Assembly: GCF_963667735.1 (NCBI RefSeq) | Contig: NZ_OY763919.1 | Location: 2,419,539-2,483,538 of the forward strand | Length of the DNA: 64,000 nucleotides | Direction of reading: 5' to 3' | Source: an uncultured Methanoregula sp. | GTDB lineage: Archaea; Halobacteriota; Methanomicrobia; Methanomicrobiales; Methanospirillaceae | Translations under genes and position numbers: made by a program | Notes under the pieces: model-generated | What the model was told of the DNA's origin: nothing | The model's database searches: none | Seen by the model: the letters and a program-made list of their open reading frames with translations, nothing else | Part shown: piece by piece, positions 45,190-54,025 of the stretch | Position numbering within the stretch: position 1 is the stretch's first letter | Layout of the letters: each line of letters opens with the position of its first letter

Positions 45190-46455
45190 ATGATCACAAA
45201 AAAAACATCTCGAAAAATCCCGGCGCACCGGGATACGACATTAGTGCAGAGAGAAGCTTTGTCGCGAACGGGAAACGTTCCATTCCCCCGCTTCACCATT
45301 TCGCGGGGGGGTATACTCCTGTTTGTCATAGCTGCCACGTGTCTTCTCGTGCTGCCGGCAAGTGCCTATGAAACCCCGGAATCGATTGTTGCTGCAAGCA
45401 AGGTCTATGTATCGAATGTTGTCTATGATCCTGGAACATTTTTCCCGGGCGATACCGGTACCGTTACGGTATACGTGACCAATGCCAACACCAACCAGAG
45501 CGCGGTTGTCAATCATGTATCATTCGGCGACCAGAATATCAAACTGACAAGCCTGCCATATGACAGCACTACCAATATCGGCCCCCTCCAGACGCAATCA
45601 TTTGTTTTCTCTGTTGAAGCGTCCGGCAAGGACGGGACCTATTACCCGACATTCACCCTGAACTTCCGGGATGCTGACAGTCTCTACCAGAGGGCAAGCG
45701 TCAAGATTGACAGCACGCCCTTGGTCCTGACCGTAGTGGATAAACCCGATGCTTACGCGGCAGGCCAGAAGAAGACAATTTACCTGCAGGTTGCAAATCC
45801 CCGCGACAATGCGGTGAGTAATGCAATCCTTGAAGTGAGCGGCCAGGGGATCTCCGCTACACCGGAAAAAACTTACATCGGCGATGTAGCTGCGGGAGGA
45901 AAAATTCCTGTAAATTTCACGATCACGCCGGATGCTCCCACGAATGTACATATCACCCTGAAGTACGACAATGGCGACAACACCCACCAGGAAACCCTGG
46001 ACATTCCGGTAACTTTTGGCCTGGATAAAAAGCAGGCAAATCCCCAGATCAGCAATGTCCAGGTAAAACAGACAAGCGGGGTGTACCATGTTACCGGTGA
46101 TGTCACGAATGCCGGCCTGACCAATGCCAACGGCGTTTCCGTAACAACACTCTCACCGGCCATTCCGCAGGATCCGTACAAGTCGTACGTGATCGGAGCA
46201 CTCAAACCGGATGACTTCGGCAGTTTTGAAGTGACCTTCAATGCCAATGGCGCAACAACGGTCCCGCTCCAGATCTCCTACAAAGATACCGACGGGAATA
46301 TCATCACATCGCGTTTCGATGTGAGCCTCAGCGGAGCAGTGTCCGACGACAAAACAACCCAGCAGGGTAACGTCCTGCTGCCGGTAATCGGTCTTGTGAT
46401 TGTTATCGCCATTGCCGGGGTGTACCTGTATTCCAAACGAAGAAAGAACCAGTGA
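45190..46455 (+). CDS. Secreted, membrane-anchored beta-sandwich protein of ABC exporter operon
   Basis: 421 residues. GAGGA precedes the ATG at a 7-nt distance. After a long N-region a signal/anchor helix (about 39-56, LLFVIAATCLLVLPASA) leads to a series of CARDB/COG1361-like beta domains (SNVVYDPGTFFPGDTGTVTV, shown in part; SVKIDSTPLVLTVVDKP). The C-terminal helix LPVIGLVIVIAIAGVYLYS ends in RRKNQ. It precedes a MacB-type ABC transporter by 10 nt, an arrangement seen in many archaea, and is likely an external partner of that transporter. Substrate unknown. Confidence 0.75.
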   Translation: MITKKTSRKIPAHRDTTLVQREALSRTGNVPFPRFTISRGGILLFVIAATCLLVLPASAYETPESIVAASKVYVSNVVYDPGTFFPGDTGTVTVYVTNANTNQSAVVNHVSFGDQNIKLTSLPYDSTTNIGPLQTQSFVFSVEASGKDGTYYPTFTLNFRDADSLYQRASVKIDSTPLVLTVVDKPDAYAAGQKKTIYLQVANPRDNAVSNAILEVSGQGISATPEKTYIGDVAAGGKIPVNFTITPDAPTNVHITLKYDNGDNTHQETLDIPVTFGLDKKQANPQISNVQVKQTSGVYHVTGDVTNAGLTNANGVSVTTLSPAIPQDPYKSYVIGALKPDDFGSFEVTFNANGATTVPLQISYKDTDGNIITSRFDVSLSGAVSDDKTTQQGNVLLPVIGLVIVIAIAGVYLYSKRRKNQ

Positions 46456-46465
46456 GGCATGATGT

Positions 46466-47131
46466 ATGGAACCGGTAATACAGTTCGAGGACGTGGTGAA
46501 AATATACCCGCTCAAGTCGGGGGATGTCACCGCCCTCAACCATATCTCATTTGCCGTGGAGCGGGGAGAGTTCATCTCCATCATGGGGCCATCCGGCTCG
46601 GGAAAATCCACCCTGCTGACCCTGATGGGATGCCTTGACAAACCCACTGCGGGGAATATTTCCATGAGCGGGACACCGATACGGGATATGTCCGATGTGG
46701 AACTGACAAGCCTCCGGAGGGACCGGATCGGGTTCATCTTCCAGTATTTCAACCTCTTCCCGCTCCTGAACATCATCGAGAATGTCAGTTTTCCCCAGAT
46801 GCTCAAGGGGGGAGTGAATGTTGAGAAGGCGAGGGAAGTGCTCCGGGCAGTCCAGCTGGACGAACGCCTCTATACGCACACACCGCTGGAACTCTCCGGC
46901 GGCCAGCAGCAACGGGTGGCTATTGCGCGTTCGCTCATCAACGACCCGGATATCCTCCTGTGCGATGAACCAACGGGAAATCTCGATTCGAAGACCGGGG
47001 CAAGCATCATGGAGCTCATGACCCAGCTCAACAAAAAAGGTGCAACCATCATCGTCGTCACCCATGACCCCAATGTTGCGAATTATACGAACCGGACGAT
47101 CCGGATTGTTGACGGGTGCATTGCCTCATGA
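46466..47131 (+). CDS. ABC transporter ATP-binding protein (LolD/MacB type)
   Basis: 221 residues. Walker A GPSGSGKST is at 41-49, the signature LSGGQQQRVAIARS near 143-156 and Walker B ILLCDEPTGNLDS near 165. The sequence is of the LolD/MacB/FtsE class, which powers export or envelope processes through a permease with one large external domain. Its 3' end overlaps the permease gene by 16 nt, showing tight coupling. Confidence 0.95.
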   Translation: MEPVIQFEDVVKIYPLKSGDVTALNHISFAVERGEFISIMGPSGSGKSTLLTLMGCLDKPTAGNISMSGTPIRDMSDVELTSLRRDRIGFIFQYFNLFPLLNIIENVSFPQMLKGGVNVEKAREVLRAVQLDERLYTHTPLELSGGQQQRVAIARSLINDPDILLCDEPTGNLDSKTGASIMELMTQLNKKGATIIVVTHDPNVANYTNRTIRIVDGCIAS

Positions 47132-48330
47132 TCTTCTGGGAGATTGCAAAACGCAATATCCGGATCCACATGCTCCGGTCAACCCTTGCAATGCTTGGCA
47201 TCGTGATAGGCGTGGTTGCCATTGCCTCGATGGGAATCCTGGGCAACAGCATGGTTGCAAGCGTTTCTGAAAGCCTCAGTTCGGTTGGCGACAGCGTGAT
47301 CGTAACCCCCTATGCCGGGAGCGGCGGCATGGGACCGGGTGGCGGGGGAGGCGGCGGGAGCAGTTCTGCAAGCCTGAAACTCAGCGACCAGAATTTCCAG
47401 CAGATCAAACGGGTCTCGGCCCCGAACACGGCCATTCCCGTGTACACGACTTCCGATCACATGAAGATCGGGGTCGGGAGCGACGATATCGTGGCATCCA
47501 TCTATGCCCTGCCATCCGAAGATGTCCCGGACTTAATGAAACTCCAGGCCGGGGATTACAACAACGGGAATTCCGGCTGTCTTGTCGGGTCCACGTTTGC
47601 CAAGGATCACAACGTCAAGGTCGGATCGCGGATCTCGATCGGGACCGATGGCAGCAAGGGAACGCTCCGGGTCACCGGCATCATTGAGGAACGGGGCATG
47701 AGTTTCGATATCAGCACGGACAATGCTCTTGTTGTCACCGACGAGTGGTTCGAGAATACGTACAACCGCAACAAGGACTATGATGAAGTGGTCGTGAAAG
47801 TGAAGGAAGGCGACACTGCGGACGTGAAGACGGCAATAGAGAAACAGCTCAACAAGCACAAGGACAACAAGGTTGTCAGCGTCACCGACAGCAAAGCCAC
47901 GCTGAACAGCATTTATGCAACCTTTGGCACGATCACGACATTCGTGACTGCAATCGGAGGCATCTCGATGATCGTTGCCGGTGTCTCGATCTTCAATATC
48001 ATGATGATGTCCGTCAACGAGCGGATCAAGGAGATCGGTATCATGCGCAGCATCGGCACCCAGAAAAAAGAGGTGATGAGCATGTTCATCTACGAGGCGG
48101 CGATCATCGGCGTGATCGGCAGCGTCATCGGGGGTATCTTAAGTATCCTGGCCGGGTACGTTGTCAGCGCCCTGATGCTGGGTACAACCAAGTATCTCGT
48201 CACGGCAGCCAATGGCCTTTCCGTTGTTGAAGGAGTAAGCTTTGGGATCCTGATCTGTCTTGCCTGCGGTATTTATCCGGCATGGCAGGCAGCGAACATG
48301 AACCCGATCGATGCGCTGAGGCATGAATGA
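47116..48330 (+). CDS. MacB-like ABC transporter permease (FtsX family)
   Basis: 404 residues. An N-terminal helix (about 18-40) is followed by a large external MacB_PCD domain containing a Gly-rich stretch (GGMGPGGGGGGGSSS) and SIYALPSEDVPD. Three C-terminal helices (about 275-300, 330-355, 365-390) carry the FtsX signature, including NERIKEIGIMRSIGTQKKEV. It forms the membrane part of the exporter with the preceding ATPase. Regulation by the divergent TrmB-type gene is likely. Confidence 0.93.
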   Translation: MHCLMIFWEIAKRNIRIHMLRSTLAMLGIVIGVVAIASMGILGNSMVASVSESLSSVGDSVIVTPYAGSGGMGPGGGGGGGSSSASLKLSDQNFQQIKRVSAPNTAIPVYTTSDHMKIGVGSDDIVASIYALPSEDVPDLMKLQAGDYNNGNSGCLVGSTFAKDHNVKVGSRISIGTDGSKGTLRVTGIIEERGMSFDISTDNALVVTDEWFENTYNRNKDYDEVVVKVKEGDTADVKTAIEKQLNKHKDNKVVSVTDSKATLNSIYATFGTITTFVTAIGGISMIVAGVSIFNIMMMSVNERIKEIGIMRSIGTQKKEVMSMFIYEAAIIGVIGSVIGGILSILAGYVVSALMLGTTKYLVTAANGLSVVEGVSFGILICLACGIYPAWQAANMNPIDALRHE

Positions 48331-48395
48331 AAACCTGTCCCGGGTGAACGGGAATCTCTTCACCCGGCCAGAAATTAACGAAGTGAGTTCCTGGT

Positions 48396-48554
48396 ATGTG
48401 TCAGAAAGAGACTCTGTATATCATAACGCATGACGAGCTGGCCCGTATCAGGAAGATCCGTACACTTGTTGAGAACGACCGATCTGAGGAATGCCGGAGG
48501 TGCACGGATGCAATTTCCGAAATTATCAGGGGAGTTGAAAAACGCCAGCTATGA
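48396..48554 (+). CDS. Small hypothetical protein (52 aa)
   Basis: The frame reads MCQKETLYIITHDELARIRK and on to RSEECRRCTDAISEIIRG. I do not recognise a family. A CxxC pair (EECRRC) and a highly charged helical composition look coding, and it follows the permease gene by 65 nt on the same strand. The ribosome site is weak. Confidence 0.45.
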   Translation: MCQKETLYIITHDELARIRKIRTLVENDRSEECRRCTDAISEIIRGVEKRQL

Positions 48555-48941
48555 CCGGGCTTTGGATCTTTGAAGATCCCGGTCCGGTTATCCGGATCGA
48601 TCAGAACGGTTTAAAAAAACACGAACGGATCCAGGAACGTTAAACCCGGAAAAGTTCAACGGGAAATGACTGTAACGCTCATAAAGAAATTCCACTACCG
48701 GAAAAAATGTTTGAGGAAAAAGGATGCATGCCAGAAGACACAAGAAAACCCCAAGTATTTTTTGTCCTCAACAGTCTGTTACCCTATCTTAACCAGGACC
48801 AGCGTTACTACCACCCATCATGACCCGCGAACTGCCCTCTCAAGTATCCACCGGAGCCGGGGACGAAATTCCTGGAGGTTTGGGGAGGTCTCCCCGGGAG
48901 GATATGGCGGAACGCATTCGGGAACCCTGAAACAGGAGTCT

Positions 48942-49160
48942 AAAACAGGGGTTCATTTCATTTTCCGATACGGTTGGTTGATCCGGTTTGAGAGATGCCT
49001 CCCAAACGTTGCCATACCTGCCAGGTCATCCCCGAGGTAAAAAATGGAAAAACGGGGGAAACCTGGCTGCATTTTCGCGAAACCTGGTTGGTATTGTGCA
49101 CCGGGATTCTCCAGGTACGGGAGGTCTCCGACAGAGAACGGATGTGGCAGGAGTGTATCT
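48942..49160 (+). repeat. 219-bp dispersed repeat, copy 2
   Basis: Same length as 43901-44119, about 90% identical by my count. This copy has an ATG at 48995 starting MPPKRCHTCQVIPEVKNGK and on to WLVLCTGILQVREVSDRER. Several differences between copies fall at third positions of that frame (GTG/GTA, AAC/AAT, ACA/ACG, GAA/GAG), consistent with a once-translated small protein. Confidence 0.8.
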
Positions 49161-49735
49161 CCCAGTTGTCTCTCGGTAACAGGGGACGGAGGATGAGGGT
49201 GCGGTCTTCCGGGTGTCGAATGAGTCAAAAGATCCCCCAACCCAGTTTTTTAGCCATTTTCCCCCCAAATCCAGAACTATGCCCCAGGCCCCGAACCTCT
49301 GCTGGAACCATTATACACTCTCCGGTTATTCTCAGCGCAAAACCGTTGGCCCGCCGAACCGGAACAATAGGACGATTTTCCGGAAAACTCCCCTGAAAAA
49401 GGGCCGAAACTCTCCGGTTACGATCCAACAGAAATGGATAAACGGGGCCTGATACGGGCCCGGATTGTCAGATCTCCTGAAAAAGGGGGGTTCATCCCCT
49501 ACAACTCGTAAAAGCGAACTCGCCAATTATCCCCACACTGCGAGACTTCCGGAAGTCTGAATCCTCCTGGTGGCTCAATCATCTTGATTTTCGCAGGTTT
49601 TCTCCGGATGAGGAATTTTTTTGCCGGATTTTTTTTGCCGGGAAAATCTTTCCGGAAATTTTTTTCAATTTTTTCCGACAAAAATATTTTGTAGAAATTT
49701 TTGTCCGGTTTTTCCAGAACAATACGAGGTCTTAC

Positions 49736-49855
49736 GCGCAAAACGCCTCGCCCGAGTTTTGCGCTACGCATTTACCGGTACTCCGGCATGAAACCGGAAT
49801 TTGCCCAGCGAGGACCCGACGAGGCGTCCGAGCGACTCCCTGCGGGAGCAGGGAG
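49736..49855. repeat. Cluster of inverted repeats (hairpins)
   Basis: GCGCAAAAC (49736-49744) pairs with GTTTTGCGC (49756-49764), a 9-bp perfect stem with an 11-nt loop. A CCGGT/ACCGG pair follows near 49777-49798. CTCCCTGC (49836-49843) pairs with GCAGGGAG (49848-49855) around GGGA. Such a set of stems may be a structured RNA, a REP-like element or a recombination site. Confidence 0.6.
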
Positions 49856-50014
49856 GGGGTTAACTCGTTATTGCAGTTGAGATTTGTGTCAACGCTATGA
49901 TCTGAGTTGAAGGAACCAGAAGTCGGTTTGAATGTCAAGAACGTATGCGATGACCGGGTATTGAACTTGCTGGGTCTCTCCAAAAAAATTGAGAAAATCC
50001 CCCCCATTGTGGGT

Positions 50015-50055
50015 AAGTGCTGCTAATGGGAGATTCGAACTCTGGTCACGGAGGC
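50015..50055 (-). pseudogene. tRNA-Glu 3'-end-like fragment (possible att relic)
   Basis: On the minus strand this reads GAGTTCGAATC, then TAGCAGCACTT, sharing the T-loop and an exact 11-nt 3' end and flank (aagtgctgcta on the plus strand) with tRNA-Glu at 53951-54025, in the same orientation. The T stem is degenerate and no full cloverleaf can be formed, so it is not a working tRNA. It may mark the far end of the island inserted at tRNA-Glu. Confidence 0.45.
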
Positions 50056-50564
50056 ACCGTATGAGATTCCACACACGTGGCATTACATGCCCCCAGGTCT
50101 TTCCGGCAGAGGGCATCGCGGGGCGGGGATTTGTACAGGTTCCGGGTCAGGCAGAGCGTGTACGAGAACTGGCAGATGTGCAGGCACTTGTTGAAGAAGA
50201 TCGCCCCGATGCCCATCTGGTGAACCTGCTCCGAGTTCTCGACCGGTGGAGCATCATCGGCTTGTTCCGTGCCGGCAACGAACGGCACCAGGAGCGAGAG
50301 GGCAATGATGATGAGAACGAGACGGGCTGAGAATTTTTTTGCTGGGACGGGGGGCATCAGATTCTCCGCATACTTTGTTTCTTTTTCATGAAGGTGTATA
50401 AGAGTGTCGGGGGGCCGAGGGTTTGCGGAGTCGGATGATGCAATAGATTTCCGGTCTGAACTTTGGCTTCCTGAATGAATTCGGTTTTCATAGGCCAACT
50501 ACGAAGGCCTCCGAACGAATCTATTAAAGGTATATGCGATACTGAAGTGCCAATTAATTCTATT

Positions 50565-51332
50565 TTATTTGTTATGATCGGGACCAAAAAGCCGATTGAT
50601 GAACGTAAATTTGCTCGCATTTTCGATAGTAATTGTAGTCACATTATACCAGCATGCTGCTGATAGAAAAAACGCGATTGAATCAATGATGAGATTATAA
50701 AAGTTGTTCGCATTCGATAAATCTTTGATAAATAAGATAATCATAAATGCACATAGTCCCGAGAGAAGTAAAATAACTGACATATTTCTAGATATTTTTC
50801 CTTTCGCCACACCTCTTCTGACAATTCGGTCCGTCGGAAAAAGAATAAAGGCCAAAAATGTGAAAATGAAAATTAACCCAAATGTGATTTGTGATATAGC
50901 AATACTAAATTTTGAGAATAGTAGCATGAACAGTAAAACAGATGCAACAATAATGCACAAACCTGACAGAAATGCGTAGAGATAGATCAAATCGGCTGTA
51001 TGTTTGGTCCATTCAGAGTAACCAACAGAATCACTCTCTCCCGGATTTTTTGGATATTTTTTAACGTAACCCCAGTAGTCTAAAATCAAATTTGAAGAGA
51101 GGACAGTCATTAGAAATAGACTCATCCCACTTCCTAGTTGGAGAAAGAAATTGTCATTATTGATTGAAGCCGTTTGCTGGAGATAAATTGATAGTGCTCC
51201 GAAAACGCCAATAATTACTAGGATCTTGTTTTTTTTATTGAGGTAATTCTCAAGGGTGATTAGGTTGGAATCACATACCCAACATCTTGTCAGATGATCT
51301 GCAATCTCGGTGTTGCAATTCGGGCATCGCAT
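50565..51332 (-). CDS. Zinc-ribbon multi-pass membrane protein
   Basis: 255 residues. The N-terminus MRCPNCNTEIADHLTRCWVC is a CxxC..CxxC zinc ribbon. About six transmembrane helices follow (near 36-54, 66-88, 115-145, 150-168, 186-204, 215-235). I know of no defined family. Composition is AT-rich like its neighbours. It starts 26 nt after the TIR gene stops on the same strand, so it could be the membrane component of the same system. Confidence 0.65.
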   Translation of the reverse strand: MRCPNCNTEIADHLTRCWVCDSNLITLENYLNKKNKILVIIGVFGALSIYLQQTASINNDNFFLQLGSGMSLFLMTVLSSNLILDYWGYVKKYPKNPGESDSVGYSEWTKHTADLIYLYAFLSGLCIIVASVLLFMLLFSKFSIAISQITFGLIFIFTFLAFILFPTDRIVRRGVAKGKISRNMSVILLLSGLCAFMIILFIKDLSNANNFYNLIIDSIAFFLSAACWYNVTTITIENASKFTFINRLFGPDHNK

Positions 51333-51358
51333 GATTTAATCTACTTGTTTTTTAGTTC

Positions 51359-52477
51359 TCATAGATATTTTTGATCGATTTCAATTCCCGCTGCATTGAT
51401 TTCTTGTGCCAATTTTTTCTTCCATTCTCCTGTTTCGTCAAGAGGAGTATAGAGTAATCCATCGATATCGGAAGGTCGATCAAGTCCCATTTCACATAAA
51501 GCTGCAACTTTATTTCGACCCAATCTACCGATAAAATAGCCAAATTCAAAAATAACGTTTTGCCTTGCTCGCGGTTGTAAATTTTTTAACTTTTGACTAT
51601 CTTGAAGTTTCTTAGCAATCTCTGGTAACAGATGCTGTTGTTTTTTTGACAGACCTGTTACAGAAAATCTGCCCCAAGGAACTTTTTTACACCCAATATC
51701 ATCGGAAGTCAAGATAATTATTGCAAAGTCAACATCTGAATAGTGTTCGACTTTTTCAATGATTGTTTTTCCAAGATCTGCTTGTTTATGAAGAATGATT
51801 GGTTCTAACTTAATTTCTTTTATAAACCCTTCAACTTCATTTTTTATTTTCTCATCATGCCCATGAACAATGAAGATCTTGCGATTGCAGGATCTTGTTT
51901 CCACCGTTGGCATTGAGACCCGTTTTTCCGCGAGAACGGGTTCATCTTGAATTTCTCTAGGTTCCGGATCAAGGATTGATAAAATTGCATCCGAATCATA
52001 TCCTGCAAATTTCAAAAAAATTCTGACATCTTCGTCACTCTCGCATATATTAACTAAATCGAGTGCAAGTGTTCGTATTAAAGTATCATCGATAGGTGTA
52101 GGTTTCCAAGTCTTTAGATTACGATTGTATTGAGAATAGTATGATAGAAACGAAACTACAATTTCAACAAATTGTATATTTTTTGAACTGTATATCTCGA
52201 TTAAAAGTTCCTTCAAAAATGGTTTTACGAGCGGTTCGGGAAAATTACTAAAATCAACAATTGTTTTTCCAGGAGTAGTAAGAACGTGATTAAATGGAAT
52301 CGGGATACCGAGTTTTTGATGCAGGGACGTGATAATTTTATCTTTACTTTTCTCTAACCCATTCTCTTCACAAAACAAATCAAATTTATCAGATTTAAAG
52401 AAACCATGAAGCCCTAGAAGTTGCAAATGAACATATAATTTTTGAAGAGTGTTTTCGATTTCATTTCGAGTTTCCAT
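51359..52477 (-). CDS. TIR-like (PF10137-type) effector candidate with unknown N-terminal domain
   Basis: 372 residues from the ATG at 52477; a TTG three codons upstream is possible. From about residue 200 the sequence RKIFIVHGHDEKIKNEVEGF, then ILHKQADLGKTIIEKVEHY and RARQNVIFEFGYFIGRLGR, matches the predicted nucleotide-binding TIR-like family (CAP12/Pycsar-type TIR). Members often degrade NAD+ in anti-phage abortive infection. The N-terminal 170 residues are helical and not recognised, perhaps a sensor. No cyclase gene is next to it. The gene is AT-rich and lies in the tRNA-Glu island. A defence role is inference from family and context. Confidence 0.75.
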   Translation of the reverse strand: METRNEIENTLQKLYVHLQLLGLHGFFKSDKFDLFCEENGLEKSKDKIITSLHQKLGIPIPFNHVLTTPGKTIVDFSNFPEPLVKPFLKELLIEIYSSKNIQFVEIVVSFLSYYSQYNRNLKTWKPTPIDDTLIRTLALDLVNICESDEDVRIFLKFAGYDSDAILSILDPEPREIQDEPVLAEKRVSMPTVETRSCNRKIFIVHGHDEKIKNEVEGFIKEIKLEPIILHKQADLGKTIIEKVEHYSDVDFAIIILTSDDIGCKKVPWGRFSVTGLSKKQQHLLPEIAKKLQDSQKLKNLQPRARQNVIFEFGYFIGRLGRNKVAALCEMGLDRPSDIDGLLYTPLDETGEWKKKLAQEINAAGIEIDQKYL

Positions 52478-52873
52478 AAATCTCAATCAATATTTCACTC
52501 ACTCATAACTATTAACTTAATCTTTTTCTACTGTAGTTGTCGCAACGTAAGAGCGAAGAATTTAATTTATTAATCCCTTTTTTCGCGTCTGAATAATCAT
52601 AATTTACTGACGGTATAACATTCAGCCATAACAGAAAAGGTATGGCCCTAGAAATTTCATAACGGTAAGTGTTCATTTTACAATTGAATTCGCATTAATT
52701 ATCTATGCTCCATCGCATAATGGATACTTGCACGCAAACCAGTTCACCATTTCCGAACGATGTTAATAGCATCGATTGAAACATCGGATCGAATATAATC
52801 AACATAGCAAGAGTGAAAATCAATTCTGTTGCCGGAGAAAAGGAGTGGAAGTCAGAAAGTTAAGATACGATAC
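52478..52873 (-). other. 396-nt AT-rich spacer in the island
   Basis: It separates the SEC-C protein gene from the TIR gene and probably holds the promoter of the TIR gene. No gene or repeat is recognised. Confidence 0.4.
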
Positions 52874-53740
52874 TTAATCGTCTAATAGACTTCTATGCCG
52901 AACATAGAAATCCGAAGTAATATCCGAAATCGAGATCACATCCTCAAGTCCATATTTTCTTAAAATACCACTATACAAAGTTCTAATTTTTTCTGGAGTG
53001 TCATACCCTTTAGATTCGATCTCACTTACGAGATCGCGTCCCTCTTTAGCCAGCGAAGGGCACCGAACCTCAAATGCCAAAAAAAATGCAGGTCTTCGTA
53101 AGGTCTTATTAAAAAAACGATTATAGGATAATAAATGGTCAACATAATTGAATAGTGTCACGATAGAGTTATTCGAATTCAGGCTTCTTTCCTTCATCCT
53201 TGTAATCTGCTTTCTAGAATTTTCGTATTCTTTAGAATAAGCGTCCACAACATCGAACCCATATTGTTCAAGTTTCTCATCAATAACTAGATCTGAAAAA
53301 ATCCCCCCAATACGTCTTTGAATAAATTCGTATTGTCCTGTTGAGACCAACGCAGGCATTCCTTCGAAATACTGGATTATATGGCCCATTTCATGAGCGA
53401 TCATATGTGCATCCATGATCGTTGTAGGTGGAAAATTCTTTAGCGTAATGATAGATAATCCAGTATAACGATGGATTTTGTTATTTGCACCAATACCTGG
53501 CTCCAATCTTAATGTATCAGACTGACCTCTCCAAACGATATATTTCTTAATTTTCTGCCTTTCTTCAGAATAGAATTTCTGGAAGGGAACGTATTTTTCG
53601 ATAAAATTCCTCAACAAAACGGTCTCATCATATCTCGGATAGCCAACGAAAAATTTTCCTAACGGACTTTTCCCGCAACATTCACCTATGACTTTCTCAC
53701 TCTCACAAGGGCATGGATCACTATTAGAAAAAAACTCCAT
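52874..53740 (-). CDS. SEC-C motif protein with HExxH metallopeptidase-like site
   Basis: 288 residues. The N-terminus has the SEC-C zinc motif CPCESEKVIGECC (Cys10, Cys12, Cys21, Cys22), known from SecA and many small proteins. At 116-120 the sequence IAHEMGHIIQYFEG holds His-Glu-x-x-His, the active-site motif of zinc peptidases; IFSDLVIDEKLEQYG downstream may give the third ligand. The combination suggests a peptidase with a zinc targeting module, possibly a toxin- or defence-related protease like some IrrE-type proteins, but no target is known. It is the gene nearest to tRNA-Glu in the island. Confidence 0.75.
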   Translation of the reverse strand: MEFFSNSDPCPCESEKVIGECCGKSPLGKFFVGYPRYDETVLLRNFIEKYVPFQKFYSEERQKIKKYIVWRGQSDTLRLEPGIGANNKIHRYTGLSIITLKNFPPTTIMDAHMIAHEMGHIIQYFEGMPALVSTGQYEFIQRRIGGIFSDLVIDEKLEQYGFDVVDAYSKEYENSRKQITRMKERSLNSNNSIVTLFNYVDHLLSYNRFFNKTLRRPAFFLAFEVRCPSLAKEGRDLVSEIESKGYDTPEKIRTLYSGILRKYGLEDVISISDITSDFYVRHRSLLDD

Positions 53741-53950
53741 ATCTTTCTTTGGAAGATGGGAAATATAAAGAGATATTCAAAATAGACGACAAACAAGCTT
53801 TTGTGATGAGAGAGAATCTAAATGAACATATTAAAATTTGGAGTCTAAAATTTTTCAGCCAATAACGTGTTCCTCTCCAACAGTAGAACGGTGAATATCA
53901 GCGTGCACCGAAAAAGAGTCTCAATCGGATGCTGAAATTCACAAAAGAAG

Positions 53951-54025
53951 TGCTGCTATGGGGATTCGAACCCCAGTCGCGGGCGTGAAAGGCCCGCATG
54001 ATTGGCCGGACTACACTATAGCAGC
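53951..54025 (-). tRNA. tRNA-Glu (TTC)
   Basis: 75 nt. The acceptor GCTGCTA pairs with TAGCAGC, the discriminator is A, the anticodon stem GCGGGC/GCCCGC region encloses CTTTCAC with anticodon TTC, and the T arm is GGGGTTCGAATCCCC. No CCA is encoded. The AT-rich island adjoins its 3' end, the usual side for integration. Confidence 0.95.

Larger units (their letters stand above)
48555..50564 (+). other. 2-kb gene-poor region with repeat, hairpins and tRNA remnant
   Basis: No frame here has both a good ribosome site and coding-like sequence; the many open frames are Arg/Pro-rich shadows. Structures present are the 219-bp repeat copy 2 (48942-49160), a hairpin cluster (49736-49855) and a tRNA-Glu-like fragment (50015-50055). 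It reads as decayed or element-derived DNA leading into the island. Confidence 0.6.
50015..54025. mobile_element. AT-rich genomic island between tRNA-Glu and a tRNA-like fragment
   Basis: The 50.5-53.9 kb part is much richer in A and T than the flanks and its genes use AT-rich codons. It is bounded by tRNA-Glu and a similar 3' fragment in direct orientation. It carries three minus-strand accessory genes (zinc-ribbon membrane protein, TIR-like protein, SEC-C/HExxH protein). No integrase or origin is seen, so it is an immobile remnant or was moved by outside enzymes. Confidence 0.5.

Noticed and set aside
48666..49040. 124-codon open frame before repeat copy 2
   Set aside because: It crosses the repeat boundary, and the repeat's better-supported frame is different.
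50015..50100. Complete second tRNA gene
   Set aside because: Only the 3' part resembles tRNA-Glu; the T stem is mismatched and no acceptor 5' strand or anticodon arm can be paired.
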